Position numbers and translations under genes: made by a program
Shown here: piece by piece, positions 9,005-17,209 of the stretch
Layout of the letters: each line of letters opens with the position of its first letter
Position numbering within the stretch: position 1 is the first letter of the stretch
Notes under the pieces: model-generated
Seen by the model: only the letters and a program-made list of their open reading frames with translations
Databases searched by the model: none
What the model was told of the DNA's origin: nothing
Source: DASWJZ01 sp963792885
Lineage (GTDB): Bacteria > Pseudomonadota > Alphaproteobacteria > Rhizobiales > Afifellaceae
Direction of reading: 5' to 3'
DNA: 64,000 bases
NCBI GenBank assembly: GCA_963792885.1
Contig: CAWBXX010000003.1
Location: forward strand, 62,001-126,000

Positions 9005-10097
9005 ATGGCCGAGATTAAGTTACGCGACATCAAGAAGTCCTTCGGCGCGGTGGACGTTATCAAGGGCGTCGATCTCGACATCAAGAAGGGCGAGTTCGTC
9101 GTCTTCGTCGGCCCGTCCGGATGCGGCAAGTCCACGCTTCTGCGGCTGATCTCCGGCCTTGAGGACATCACCTCCGGCACGCTGGAGTTCGATGGCGAGG
9201 TCGTGAACGACCTGCCGCCCTCGACCCGCGGCATCGCCATGGTGTTCCAGTCCTACGCCCTCTATCCGCACATGACGGTTTACGGGAACATGGCCTTCGG
9301 CATGAAGCTCGCCAAGAAGAGCAAGGCGGAGATCGAGAAGAGCGTGCGCGCGGCCGCCGATATCCTGCAGCTCACGCCGCTGCTTGACCGCCTGCCGAAG
9401 CAGCTTTCCGGCGGCCAGCGCCAGCGTGTCGCGATCGGCCGCGCCATCGTCAGAAACCCGCGCGTCTTCCTCTTCGACGAGCCGCTGTCGAACCTCGACG
9501 CGGCGCTCCGTGTCGCCACCCGCATCGAGATCGCCAAGCTGAACGAGTCGATGCCCGACGTGACCATGATCTACGTGACGCACGATCAGGTGGAGGCGAT
9601 GACGCTCGCCGACCGCATCGTCGTGCTGAATGCCGGGCCTGGTCGAGCAGGTCGGCTCGCCCATGGCGCTCTATCACACGCCGGCGAACCTCTTCGTCGC
9701 GCGCTTCATCGGCTCGCCGGCGATGAACGTCTCGCCGTGCACCGTGGAAGCGGCCGGCGGCAACTCGCGCGTGAGGACCGCGGAAGGGGTCTCAGTGAAG
9801 GTCCCGGTGAACATTCCCGCAAGCGCGGTCGGGCACAAATGCACGCTCGGCGTGCGTCCCGAGGACCTCCGGGTGGCATCCGGCAGCGACGCGATCTTCC
9901 GCGGCAAGCTGCTGCTCGTCGAAAATCTCGGCGAAGTGGCACTGCTTTACGTCGATTGCGGCAACCCGCAGGACCCGATCATCGGCAAGCTCGACGGCAC
10001 GGTGAATATGAACCGCGGCTCCACAGTCGGCCTCACCGCCGCGACCAAAGCGCTCCACGGCTTCGACGAGAACGGCAAGGCCTTCGTGCGTACGTGA
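9005..10097 (+). CDS. aglK: Alpha-glucoside ABC transporter ATPase (one frame break)
   Basis: A MalK-type ATPase of about 364 residues. Walker A is GPSGCGKST (residues 36-44), the signature LSGGQRQR is near 138, Walker B is FLFDEP near 157, and the H-loop is THDQVEAM. The C-terminal OB-fold (TOBE) regulatory region follows. The frame breaks in the GGG at 9635-9637: removing one G joins the ATPase core to the segment LVEQVGSPMALYHTPANLF. A GGGGAAGG ribosome binding site precedes the ATG. It ends the aglEFGK operon. I saw no clear intrinsic terminator after it. Confidence 0.93.
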
Positions 10098-10146
10098 CTG
10101 AGAGGACGATGTTCGCCTCGACCTTCCCTCAAGGGACGGGACTGCC

Positions 10147-10817
10147 TCACTCCAGTACGAGCGCCAGCGCGAACCCGTCGTGGCCCTTCACCCCGACGGT
10201 CTGGATCGCCGTCGCACTGACGCGCTTCTCCCGCGCGACAATCTCCAGGAAAGCTGCACGCCCTGAACGTTCGCGATCCGTGCTCTTGCTGTCGGTGATC
10301 GCGCCCTAGCGCACGACATTGTCGGCGACGATGACGCTTCCCTTGCGCGAGAGCTTCAGCGCCCACTCGAAATAGGCCGGGTTGTTCGGCTTGTCGGCGT
10401 CGAGGAAGACGAAGTCGAACGGCCCGGCGCCCTCTTCCTCTAGCTTCGGCAGCGTGTCGAGCGCCTGTCCGACGCGCACGTCGACCTTCTCGCGAAGCCC
10501 TGCGTGCGCGATGTTCTTTCGCGCCACCTCGGCGTGCTTCTAATCCGCCTCGAGCGTGATCAGCTTGCCGTCTTCGGAAGCGCGCGGGCGAGCCAGATCG
10601 TCGAATAGCCGCCGAGCGTGCCGATCTCGAGGATGCGCCGCGCGCGCCGATCATCTTCGCAAGCAGCATCAGGAGCTTGCCTGCTGGCGCCGAGACCTCG
10701 ATCGCCGGCAGGCCGGCCTTCGCGCTCGCCGCAGAGCGCGGCGTCGAGCGCCGGGTCGGGATTGACGAAGAGGTCGGCGATAAAGCGGTCGACCTCGTCC
10801 CAGTTATTCTCGTTCAA
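10147..10817 (-). CDS. Class I O-methyltransferase (family 3), multiply broken
   Basis: Pieces in all three frames assemble into a family-3 SAM-dependent O-methyltransferase of about 223 residues (catechol/caffeoyl-CoA type). Visible blocks are ILEIGTLGGYSTIWLA (SAM motif I), then the acid loop LEAD, then FDFVFLDADK and GSVIVADNVV. The start is TTG at 10817 behind GGAGG. Reading it needs indels near 10740, 10660 and 10587, plus two in-frame TAG codons. One TAG lies near 10542 where Gln is expected, the other at about 10313 where an acidic residue is expected. This may be a true pseudogene or dense base errors; the enolase gene next door is just as broken. Confidence 0.7.
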
Positions 10818-10833
10818 GCGGACACCTCCGCCG

Positions 10834-11234
10834 TCACGCGTCGCTTCCTGGCATGTAGGCCATGCACTCGACCTCGACCTGCGCGCCAAGCGCCAGGCCG
10901 TTCGCGCCGAAAGCCGAGCGCGCTGGCAGACGGTCCGGATTGAAGTAGGTGAGATAGATCTTGTTGAAGTCGCCCCATTTGGACATGTCGGCGAGCATCA
11001 CCGTGCATTTGAAGACGTCGTCGAACGCGAGGCCGTTCTCTTTCAGCACCGCGCCGATGTTCTCCATGGTCTGGCGGGTCTCCGCCTCCATGCCGCCGCG
11101 GCACAAGCTCCATCTTGCCCGGCACGTTGCCGAGGCGCCGGAGAGATAGAGGACGTCGCCGACGCGCACCGCCTGGCTGAACGGCAGCTTCGCAGCCTTG
11201 GCCGCCGCCGAATTGATGAACTCGAGTGCGCCAT
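10834..11234 (-). CDS. ridA: RidA family protein (frame breaks)
   Basis: A Rid/YjgF/UK114 family protein of about 133 residues. RidA enzymes hydrolyse reactive enamine/imine intermediates released by PLP enzymes to their keto acids. The readable core includes LPFSQAVRVGDVLYLSGA, then TRQTMENIGAVLKENGL, then MSKWGDFNKIYLTYF. The last 110 codons are clean. At least two indels, near 11100 and 11130, split the N-terminal half, and a third may lie just after the ATG at 11234. The catalytic Arg usual in the C-terminal 'PAR' motif is visible (PARSAFG). The gene is convergent with nothing; it follows eno on the same strand. Confidence 0.8.
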
Positions 11235-11270
11235 CCTCGATCTCTCGCCGCTGTGAAAGCGGCGCGGCGT

Positions 11271-12561
11271 CTAGCCTTCAGAACCGCCCGCCCTGCGTAT
11301 TTTGCCGCCGGGCCAAGCTCCTCCTCGATGCGGATGAGCTGATTGTATTTGGCGATGCGGTCGGAGCGCGACATGCGAGCCCGTCTTGATCTGTCCGCAA
11401 TTGGTGGCGACCGCGAGATCGGCGATGGTGGAATCCTCCGTCTCGCCGGAGCGGTGCGACATGACCGCACGTGTAGCCCGCCTTGTGCGCCATCTCCACC
11501 GCGTCGAGCGTCTCGGTCAGCGTGCCGATCTGGTTGACTTTGATCAGGATGGAGTTGGCGACGCCGCGGCTTGATGCCTTCGCGCAGGCGCTTGGTGTTG
11601 GTGACGAAGAGATCGTCGCCGACGAGCTGGCATTTTTCGCCGAGTCGCTCGGTCGCGATCTTCCAGCCCTCCCAGTCGTCTTCGGCCAGGCCGTCTTCGA
11701 TGGAGAAGATCGGATATTTCGCGACCAGCTCTCCGAGATAGGCGACCAGCTCGGCCGGACTCGCGCTTCTTGCCCCCTCGCCCGGCGTAGACGTAGTTGC
11801 CGTCCTTGAAGAACTCGCTCGCCGCCGGATCGAGCGCGAGGCACACGTCGTCGCCCGGCTTGTAGCCGGCGCCTGCTCGATCGCCTTGACGATGAAGTCG
11901 AGCGCCTCGGTCGGCCGACTGCGAGGTTCGGAGCGAACCCGCCTTCGTCGCCGACATTGGTATTGTGGCCGGCATCCTTCAGCGCCTTCTTCAGCGTGTG
12001 GAAGACCTCCGCGCCCGATGCGCACGGCCTCCGCGAATGTCTCGGCGCCGACCGGCACGATCATGAACTCCTGGAAGTCGATCGGGATTGTCGGCGTGCA
12101 CGCCGCCGTTGACGACGTTCATCATCGGCGTCGGCAAGAGCCGCGCGTTGGTCCCGCCGACATAGCGGAAGAGCGGCAGGCGCATTCGCCTCCGCCGCGG
12201 CCTTGGCGACGGCGAGCGACACGCCGAGGATGGCGTTCGCGCCGAGCCGGCCCTTGTTCTCCGTGCCGTCGAGCGCGATCAGCGTCTGGTCGATCTGGAC
12301 CTGGTTCTCCGCCTCCATGCCGCCGATCGCGTCGAAAATCTCCCCGTTGACGGCTTCAACCGCCTTCAAGACGCCTTTGCCGAGGTAACGGCACTTGTCG
12401 CCGTCGCTGAGCTCGACCGCCTCATGGGCGCCGGTCGACGCGCCGGACGGAACTGCGGCGCGGCCGAAGGAGCCCTCCTCCAGCGTCACGTCGACCTCGA
12501 CGGTCGGATTGCCCCGGCTGTCGAGAATCTCGCGGCCGGTGATGTCGATGATGGCGGTCAT
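11271..12561 (-). CDS. eno: Enolase (at least nine frame breaks)
   Basis: Enolase interconverts 2-phosphoglycerate and phosphoenolpyruvate. The total length, about 430 codons, is normal. The first 125 residues are clean and show REILDSRGNPTVEVDV and the mobile loop SGASTG. Further blocks appear in alternating frames: TPMMNVVNGGVHADNP, VGDEGGFAPNL, FSIEDGLAEDDW, GDDLFVTNT, then VMSHRSGETEDSTIADLAV, then IKTGS. These contain the metal ligands and catalytic Lys/His region. Frame switches fall near 12183, 12090, 12017, 11922, 11875, 11780, 11572, 11470 and 11375, and the stop frame is also uncertain. Because glycolytic enolase is normally single-copy and needed, sequence error is the likeliest cause. 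Confidence 0.92.
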
Positions 12562-12641
12562 AGGCGCTCCACGGGTTGCGGCCGTTTCCTAGGCGAAGTC
12601 GCAGCGGAGCGAAAGGCGTGCTTTGCGCGCGGGGAGGAGTT

Positions 12642-12675
12642 CCGCGGGCCGGGTGCGCGCACGCCCGGCCCGCGG
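12642..12675 (-). terminator. GC-rich hairpin terminator after the DUF1344 gene
   Basis: A perfect 12-bp inverted repeat (CCGCGGGCCGGG / CCCGGCCCGCGG, 10-nt loop) begins 11 nt past the DUF1344 stop on the minus strand. The sequence after it is not T-rich, so efficiency is uncertain, but stem strength and position support a transcription terminator. Confidence 0.65.
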
Positions 12676-12685
12676 GACGTCGACG

Positions 12686-12943
12686 CTAGCTGGCGTGCGT
12701 GACGGCGCTCACCATCATCTTCCCGTTCTGCGCCTCGTAGGTCACTGTGACCTTGTCGCCGACCTTGAAGCCGGTGCCCTTCCACGCCGCGGGCAGCTCG
12801 AAACTCTTGCCATCGGAGAGCGTCATTTGATGCTTCGCGATGTTAAGAGCCTTGATGGACCCGTCGGCGGTCTGGGTGGCCGCGAGGGCGACAGAGGAGA
12901 TGAGGGAAGCGGCGACTGCCGCGGAGATGAGCGATTTGCGCAT
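12686..12943 (-). CDS. DUF1344 family small exported protein
   Basis: An 85-residue protein with a Sec-type signal peptide (first ~21 residues, ending SVALA). The mature part is a small beta-rich domain with the pattern TADGSIKALNIAKHQMTLSDG, then KVGDKVTVTYE. This matches the DUF1344 family of alphaproteobacterial periplasmic proteins, whose function is unknown. A GGAGG ribosome binding site sits at good spacing before ATG 12943. It is a single-gene unit with a hairpin terminator just after it. Confidence 0.85.
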   Translation of the reverse strand: MRKSLISAAVAASLISSVALAATQTADGSIKALNIAKHQMTLSDGKSFELPAAWKGTGFKVGDKVTVTYEAQNGKMMVSAVTHAS

Positions 12944-13179
12944 AATGCGCCTCCGATTCGCTGCTGGCGACCAGGGCACTTTGTCCTGGCCTGATTGACC
13001 AGCGGCGCAAGGATTACTTCCGCGCAATTTCATGCAGCAAGTGAACAAAAGATAATGTTCGCGGTGACCGATGAAGTCACAATCTGCGTTACTGCGCACA
13101 GTGCTGCCACCATTTTGCCGAAACATTTAAAACGGCGCGACGCTTCTTAGCCAGCGCATCTCTTTCTTGATTGGAGCGA

Positions 13180-13205
13180 GGAACGGCGGACGGCGCGTGG
13201 CGTTT
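13180..13205 (+). promoter_or_regulatory. EcfG-type general stress promoter
   Basis: GGAAC (13180-13184) and CGTTT (13201-13205) are separated by exactly 16 bp. This fits the alphaproteobacterial general stress sigma factor EcfG consensus (GGAAC-N16/17-CGTT). The transcript would start near 13212, about 60 nt before the DUF892 ATG. DUF892 genes are frequent members of this regulon, which supports the call. Confidence 0.75.
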
Positions 13206-13271
13206 ACTTCGCATCAGCCGCGCCGAGGAGGCCGGCGTGAAATCAACGCCATTCCAAAGGACAAACAGGCC

Positions 13272-13775
13272 ATGGGCATTTTCTCCAAGGACATCAAGAC
13301 ATTCGACGACCTCTTCGTGCACCAGCTCCAGGACATCTACTACGCGGAGAAGCAGCTCGTGAAAGCGCTGCCGAAGATGGTCGAGAAAGCGACGAGCCCG
13401 CAGCTCAAGCAGGCATTCAAGAGCCACCTCGAGGAGACCGAAGGGCACGTCGCCCGCGTCGAGGAAGTGTTCCGTATGCACGGCGCCAAGGCGAAAGCGG
13501 TCGACTGTCCGGCGATCGACGGGATCATCGAAGAGGCAGACGAAGTCGCGGGCGACGTCGCCGACAAGGAGGTTCTCGATGCGGCGTTGATCGCCGCCGC
13601 TCAGGCCGCCGAACACTACGAGATCACCCGTTACGGCACCCTCGTCGCATGGGCGCGCCAACTCGGCCGCGATGACTGCGCGAGCGTGCTTGAGAAGAAC
13701 CTGAACGAGGAGCACGCTGCCGACGAGAAGCTCACCAAGCTTGCCGAGAGCGGCATCAACCGCAAGGCGGCGTAA
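13272..13775 (+). CDS. DUF892 (YciE/YciF-like) ferritin-like stress protein
   Basis: A 167-residue four-helix-bundle protein of the DUF892 family, start chosen at ATG 13272 where homology begins (MGIFSKDIKTFDDLFVHQL). Conserved Glu and His of a ferritin-like di-iron site are visible: E in YYAEKQL, E and H in EETEGHV, E in EVLD, the pair AEHYE, and E in NEEHAADE. The physiological role is not settled, but the family is linked to stress. The preceding EcfG-type promoter and the terminator at 13814 make it a single-gene stress unit. Confidence 0.88.
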   Translation: MGIFSKDIKTFDDLFVHQLQDIYYAEKQLVKALPKMVEKATSPQLKQAFKSHLEETEGHVARVEEVFRMHGAKAKAVDCPAIDGIIEEADEVAGDVADKEVLDAALIAAAQAAEHYEITRYGTLVAWARQLGRDDCASVLEKNLNEEHAADEKLTKLAESGINRKAA

Positions 13776-13813
13776 GGCAAGGCCACACAAGAAGCGGCCA
13801 GATGCGGAACCTT

Positions 13814-13843
13814 GGCGCGCGGGCCGCACCCGCGCGCCTTTCT
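13814..13843 (+). terminator. Rho-independent terminator after the DUF892 gene
   Basis: A perfect 10-bp stem, GGCGCGCGGG / CCCGCGCGCC, with a 5-nt loop is followed by TTTCT on the + strand, 38 nt after the DUF892 stop. It also separates this unit from the convergent kdsA gene. Confidence 0.85.
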
Positions 13844-13847
13844 GCGA

Positions 13848-14678
13848 CTACGCCTTCGCCAAATGGTCGAAGGCTTTGAGGCGCTGCAGCAGTGCCTCCA
13901 TCTCGCTAAGCGGGACCATGTTCGGCCCGTCGGAGGGGGCGTTGTCCGGGTCCTGGTGTGTCTCGATGAAGACCGCGGCGACGCCAACCGCCACCGCCGC
14001 CCGCGCGAGCACCGGCACCATGGCCCGGTCGCCACCGGTCGAGGTCCCCTGCCCGCCCGGCTGCTGCACGGAATGCGTCGCGTCGAACACCACCGGCGCA
14101 CCGAGCGCCTCCATGATCGGCAGCGCGCGCATGTCCGAGATAAGCGTGTTGTAACCGAACGAGACACCGCGCTCCGTCAGAAGCACATTCGGATTGCCGC
14201 TCTCCACGATCTTGGCGAGCACTTGGCGCATGTCCCACGGCGCGAGGAACTGGCCCTTCTTCACGTTGATCGCGCGCCCGGTCTTTGCCGCGGCAACGAG
14301 AAGGTCCGTCTGCCGGCAGAGGAACGCAGGAATTTGCAGGACGTCGACCACCGCGGCGACTTCGGCGCATTGGGCAGGCTCGTGCACGTCCGTCAGCACC
14401 GGCAGGTCGAGCTCGGAGCGAAGGTCGGCGAAGACCGAGAGCGCCGCGTCGAGCCCCACTCCACGCTTGCCGGAAAGACTGGTGCGGTTCGCCTTGTCGA
14501 AGCTGGTCTTGTAGACGAGCCCGATCCCGAGCCGCGTGCATATCTGCTTGAGCGCGCCCGCCATGTCGAAAGCGTGGCCGCGGCTTTCGAGCTGACAGGG
14601 TCCGGCGATCAGCGCGAGCGGCAGGGCGTTGCCGAAGCGGACGCCGCCCACTTCTACGACGCTATTCGCTTGCGCCAT
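13848..14678 (-). CDS. kdsA: 3-deoxy-8-phosphooctulonate (KDO-8-P) synthase
   Basis: KdsA condenses arabinose 5-phosphate with phosphoenolpyruvate to give KDO 8-phosphate for the lipopolysaccharide core. The 276-residue reading frame is intact. It shows the family blocks IAGPCQLES, YKTSFDKANRTS, LTDVHEP, LCRQTDLL and DATHSVQQPGG. In the metal-dependent class a Cys binds the metal near the N-terminus (here in GPCQ). The ATG at 14678 lies inside the 3' end of the upstream VOC gene (17-bp overlap), suggesting translational coupling. Confidence 0.96.
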   Translation of the reverse strand: MAQANSVVEVGGVRFGNALPLALIAGPCQLESRGHAFDMAGALKQICTRLGIGLVYKTSFDKANRTSLSGKRGVGLDAALSVFADLRSELDLPVLTDVHEPAQCAEVAAVVDVLQIPAFLCRQTDLLVAAAKTGRAINVKKGQFLAPWDMRQVLAKIVESGNPNVLLTERGVSFGYNTLISDMRALPIMEALGAPVVFDATHSVQQPGGQGTSTGGDRAMVPVLARAAVAVGVAAVFIETHQDPDNAPSDGPNMVPLSEMEALLQRLKAFDHLAKA

Positions 14679-15544
14679 CTTCCTCGCTCCTGAAGGCTAT
14701 GACCGCGTGCAGTCCCGGTGCCGGCGGCACGACGATGAGCCCGTCCCCCCGCTTCGCCGCGCGGCCTGCATAGCGCGCGGCGCGATCGGCGTCCAAGACC
14801 GCAAGCTCGAATGCGGCGAAGCGCATCCGGCTCCGCGGGTTCGGCGCATCGACGCCGTAACGAGCGCGGAATCCTTCCGGCGTCAGGATCATGAAGACGC
14901 TTCCCGTCGACGTTCGCCTCCACGCCGAATGACGTCGCTGCGGAGCTCGCGCTGGCCGGTCACCGCCTCAAGCAGGATGTGGAAGTCGGCCGGGTTCTCT
15001 GCGACCGCCGCCACCCCCGAAATCCCCTCCGCCCCGTTCGGGTGATCGAGATAGCCGGGCTGGAAGAGCACATCCTTGGCGAGGTGCTGGCAGGAGAAGA
15101 AGCTCGCGTCGCGCGCGGAGGGGAATTCGGCGTTCGCGATCGCGACGCCGATCTTCCGCTGCGTTCCGTCAGGAAGCTCCGCCATGCCGGGAGAAGCGAT
15201 AGACCTCCCCGTAGCCCACCCCTGCCGCCTCGAATGCCTTGCGGTCGGCTTCCGCGTCTTCGCTTTGAAGCGCTACCATGGCGAAGCCTTCGCCTTGCCT
15301 CTCGGTGAAACGCTTCATCCGTTTGACGAAAACGACACCCTCCGCCGCGGCCATGTCGGCGTCGCCTGCGGTCGAGGATGGTGATCGGCTCGAGATAGGT
15401 GCGGTCCCTGAAGAACACGCAGCAATTGCCCGCGCCGAACGGATGTTGCGCGTCCGGCGCAACGGTGAATCCGAGGTTCGTCAGCCGAGTGCGTGCAAGC
15501 ATCAGCGTGGTGACGGGCAGGACCAGATGGTCGATCGAGCGCAT
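14662..15544 (-). CDS. VOC/glyoxalase-like domain protein (three frame breaks)
   Basis: A protein of about 294 residues starting MRSIDHLVLPV, a typical first strand of a vicinal-oxygen-chelate domain. A second half with FFSCQHLAKDVLFQPGYLDH matches the glyoxalase-like family seen next to kdsA in rhizobia. The tail contains EGFRARYGVDAPN and a final GLHAVIAFRSE strand. Frame breaks lie near 15375, 15180 and 14890; between them the frames are protein-like. It overlaps kdsA by 17 bp. Substrate and reaction are unknown. Confidence 0.75.
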
Positions 15545-15612
15545 TGCCCTCCGCTAGGCGATCGGTGCGCGTATGACCAGCCCTGCGGGGGTTGCCGGCT
15601 GCGGCGCGTAAT

Positions 15613-15633
15613 GCCTTCGGAATTTTCGAAGGC
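15613..15633. promoter_or_regulatory. Palindrome in the divergent VOC / peptidase intergenic region
   Basis: GCCTTCG-(7 nt)-CGAAGGC is a perfect 7-bp inverted repeat in the 214-bp spacer between the divergent VOC gene and the phytochelatin-synthase-like gene. It lies about 70 bp upstream of the former and 125 bp upstream of the latter. It could be an operator or a hairpin; no known consensus was recognised. Confidence 0.4.
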
Positions 15634-15758
15634 GGTTCAAGGAGATAAGTATACAACCGAGAATGCGCATGCAGAAGAATGGACAAAATTGCCTGAATGT
15701 GGCACAAAAGCGATCCACGCACGCCAGACTCAGCTTTTTACCCACACCGGGGAGTGCC

Positions 15759-16499
15759 ATGCGCAATTTCGCCGGCGCCTATATTTTGTTGGGAATTTCC
15801 GGGACTTCTGCACAGGCAGCGGTCGTACCGGAATTTCCTGAAGATACAGTGCCGGCATTTCATGAGACCGATTACCTTCTACAGAAGAAGAACGCGGATT
15901 ACTGGACGTTATCCGAGTTCTATTCTCCGCAGTCTACGAATTGCGGTTGCTCCGCAGCCTCCGCCGCGATGGCCTTCAACGCGCTTCTGAACCGTGTGGC
16001 GCCGGAAGCGGAGCCGTTAAGCGATAGTGATCTTTTGGCGGCGGTGGACGACCCCGAATGGACGGCGCGGACCGCCGAGGACGGCGGCGGCGTCACGATG
16101 GCGGATCTCGAGCGGGTCCTCCGCCTCGGGCTCGACCGCCTGGATCTCGATGGGGCTGTCAGCGCGCTCGCTCCCGACGCCGACGACCCGCAGACCATCG
16201 ATTCGCTGCGCGAGGCGCTCGCCCGCAACGAGGCGTCACCCGACAGTGTCATGCTCGCTTACTACAACCAGGCGGTCGTGACCGGCGACCCGGAGGGCGG
16301 GCTGCATGTCTCGCCGATCGGTGCCTACAACGCCGAGGATGACCGCGTGCTCCTCATGGACGTGGACCAGGAATTCTGGCTCCCCTACTGGACCTCGATC
16401 GAGACCCTCTTCGAGGCGTTGGTCACTCCCGATCCGAGGGAGGAGGGCGACCTCGCGGACGAGACTGGCGGCTGGCTGCTCATCTCCGCCGCTGCATAG
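15759..16499 (+). CDS. Secreted phytochelatin synthase-like peptidase (C83 family)
   Basis: A 246-residue protein with an N-terminal signal peptide (about residues 1-20, ending SAQA). The start is ATG 15759 behind GGGGAG. The mature part matches the phytochelatin synthase fold: Q58 and C64 in YSPQSTNCGCSAAS (aligned to the catalytic CGLAS of plant and Nostoc enzymes), H183 in GLHVSPIGAYN and D201 in LLMDVDQE complete the Cys-His-Asp triad. Bacterial homologues mainly cleave glycine from glutathione rather than making long phytochelatins. Secretion implies action on periplasmic glutathione or a related thiol. It is followed by a carbonic anhydrase gene 114 bp on. Family good, substrate inferred. 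Confidence 0.82.
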   Translation: MRNFAGAYILLGISGTSAQAAVVPEFPEDTVPAFHETDYLLQKKNADYWTLSEFYSPQSTNCGCSAASAAMAFNALLNRVAPEAEPLSDSDLLAAVDDPEWTARTAEDGGGVTMADLERVLRLGLDRLDLDGAVSALAPDADDPQTIDSLREALARNEASPDSVMLAYYNQAVVTGDPEGGLHVSPIGAYNAEDDRVLLMDVDQEFWLPYWTSIETLFEALVTPDPREEGDLADETGGWLLISAAA

Positions 16500-16613
16500 C
16501 CACCCGCCGCTCCTCTGGCGCGACCTCCGGTTCTGGCCGATGATGTGTGCGAGCCTCCCCGGTCGTGACGAATAGTCCGGCGCTGCGAAGAATATGGTGG
16601 TCTTCTCCCTGCG

Positions 16614-17209
16614 ATGCTTGATCATCTGAAGGCGAATAACCGCGCCTGGGCGGCGCGCAAGGTCGCCGGCGACGCCGACTTCTTCCGCCGTCTCGTCCGT
16701 CAGCAGGCCCCGGAGTATCTCTGGATCGGCTGCTCCGACAGCCGCGTGCCGGCGAACGAGATCGTCGACCTCGATCCGGGCGAGCTCTTCGTGCACCGGA
16801 ACGTGGCCAACCTCGCGCCGCCGCAGGATGCCAATTACCTCTCCGTCCTCCAGTTCGCCGTCGACGTTCTGAAGGTGAAGCACATCATCGTCGTCGGGCA
16901 CTACGGCTGCGGCGGGGTCGCCGCGGCCGTCGACGGCAAGCGCCGCGGACTGGTCGATCACTGGCTGCATCCGATCCGCGAGGCCTTCGACGAGCACCGC
17001 GCCGAGCTGGAGGCGATCGCCGACCAGCACGCCCGCCTCGACCGGCTGTGCGAGCTGAACGTCATGCGCCAGGTGCGAAACGTCGCCTCGGATGTCTTCG
17101 TGCAGGACGCCTGGGCGCGCGGCCAGGAGCCTCAGCGTCCACGGCTGGGTATATTCGCTCGCCGACGGGCTTGGTGAACGACTTGAACGTGACGGTGGGA
17201 CCAAGATGA
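16614..17209 (+). CDS. Beta-class carbonic anhydrase (two frame breaks)
   Basis: A zinc enzyme of about 198 residues that interconverts CO2 and bicarbonate in the cytoplasm. Zinc ligands C40, H96 and C99 and the Asp-Arg dyad D42-R44 are all visible (GCSDSR and GHYGCGG). The C-terminus is broken twice, by an extra C near 17132 and an extra G near 17173. After repair it reads SVHGWVYSLADGLVNDL and ends at TGA 17207-17209. That stop overlaps the ATG of the next gene (ATGA), a sign of translational coupling. Confidence 0.92.

Noticed and set aside
10306..10545. TAG read as pyrrolysine in the O-methyltransferase
   Set aside because: The expected residues are Gln and an acidic residue, no pyl genes are present, and the region is rich in other errors.
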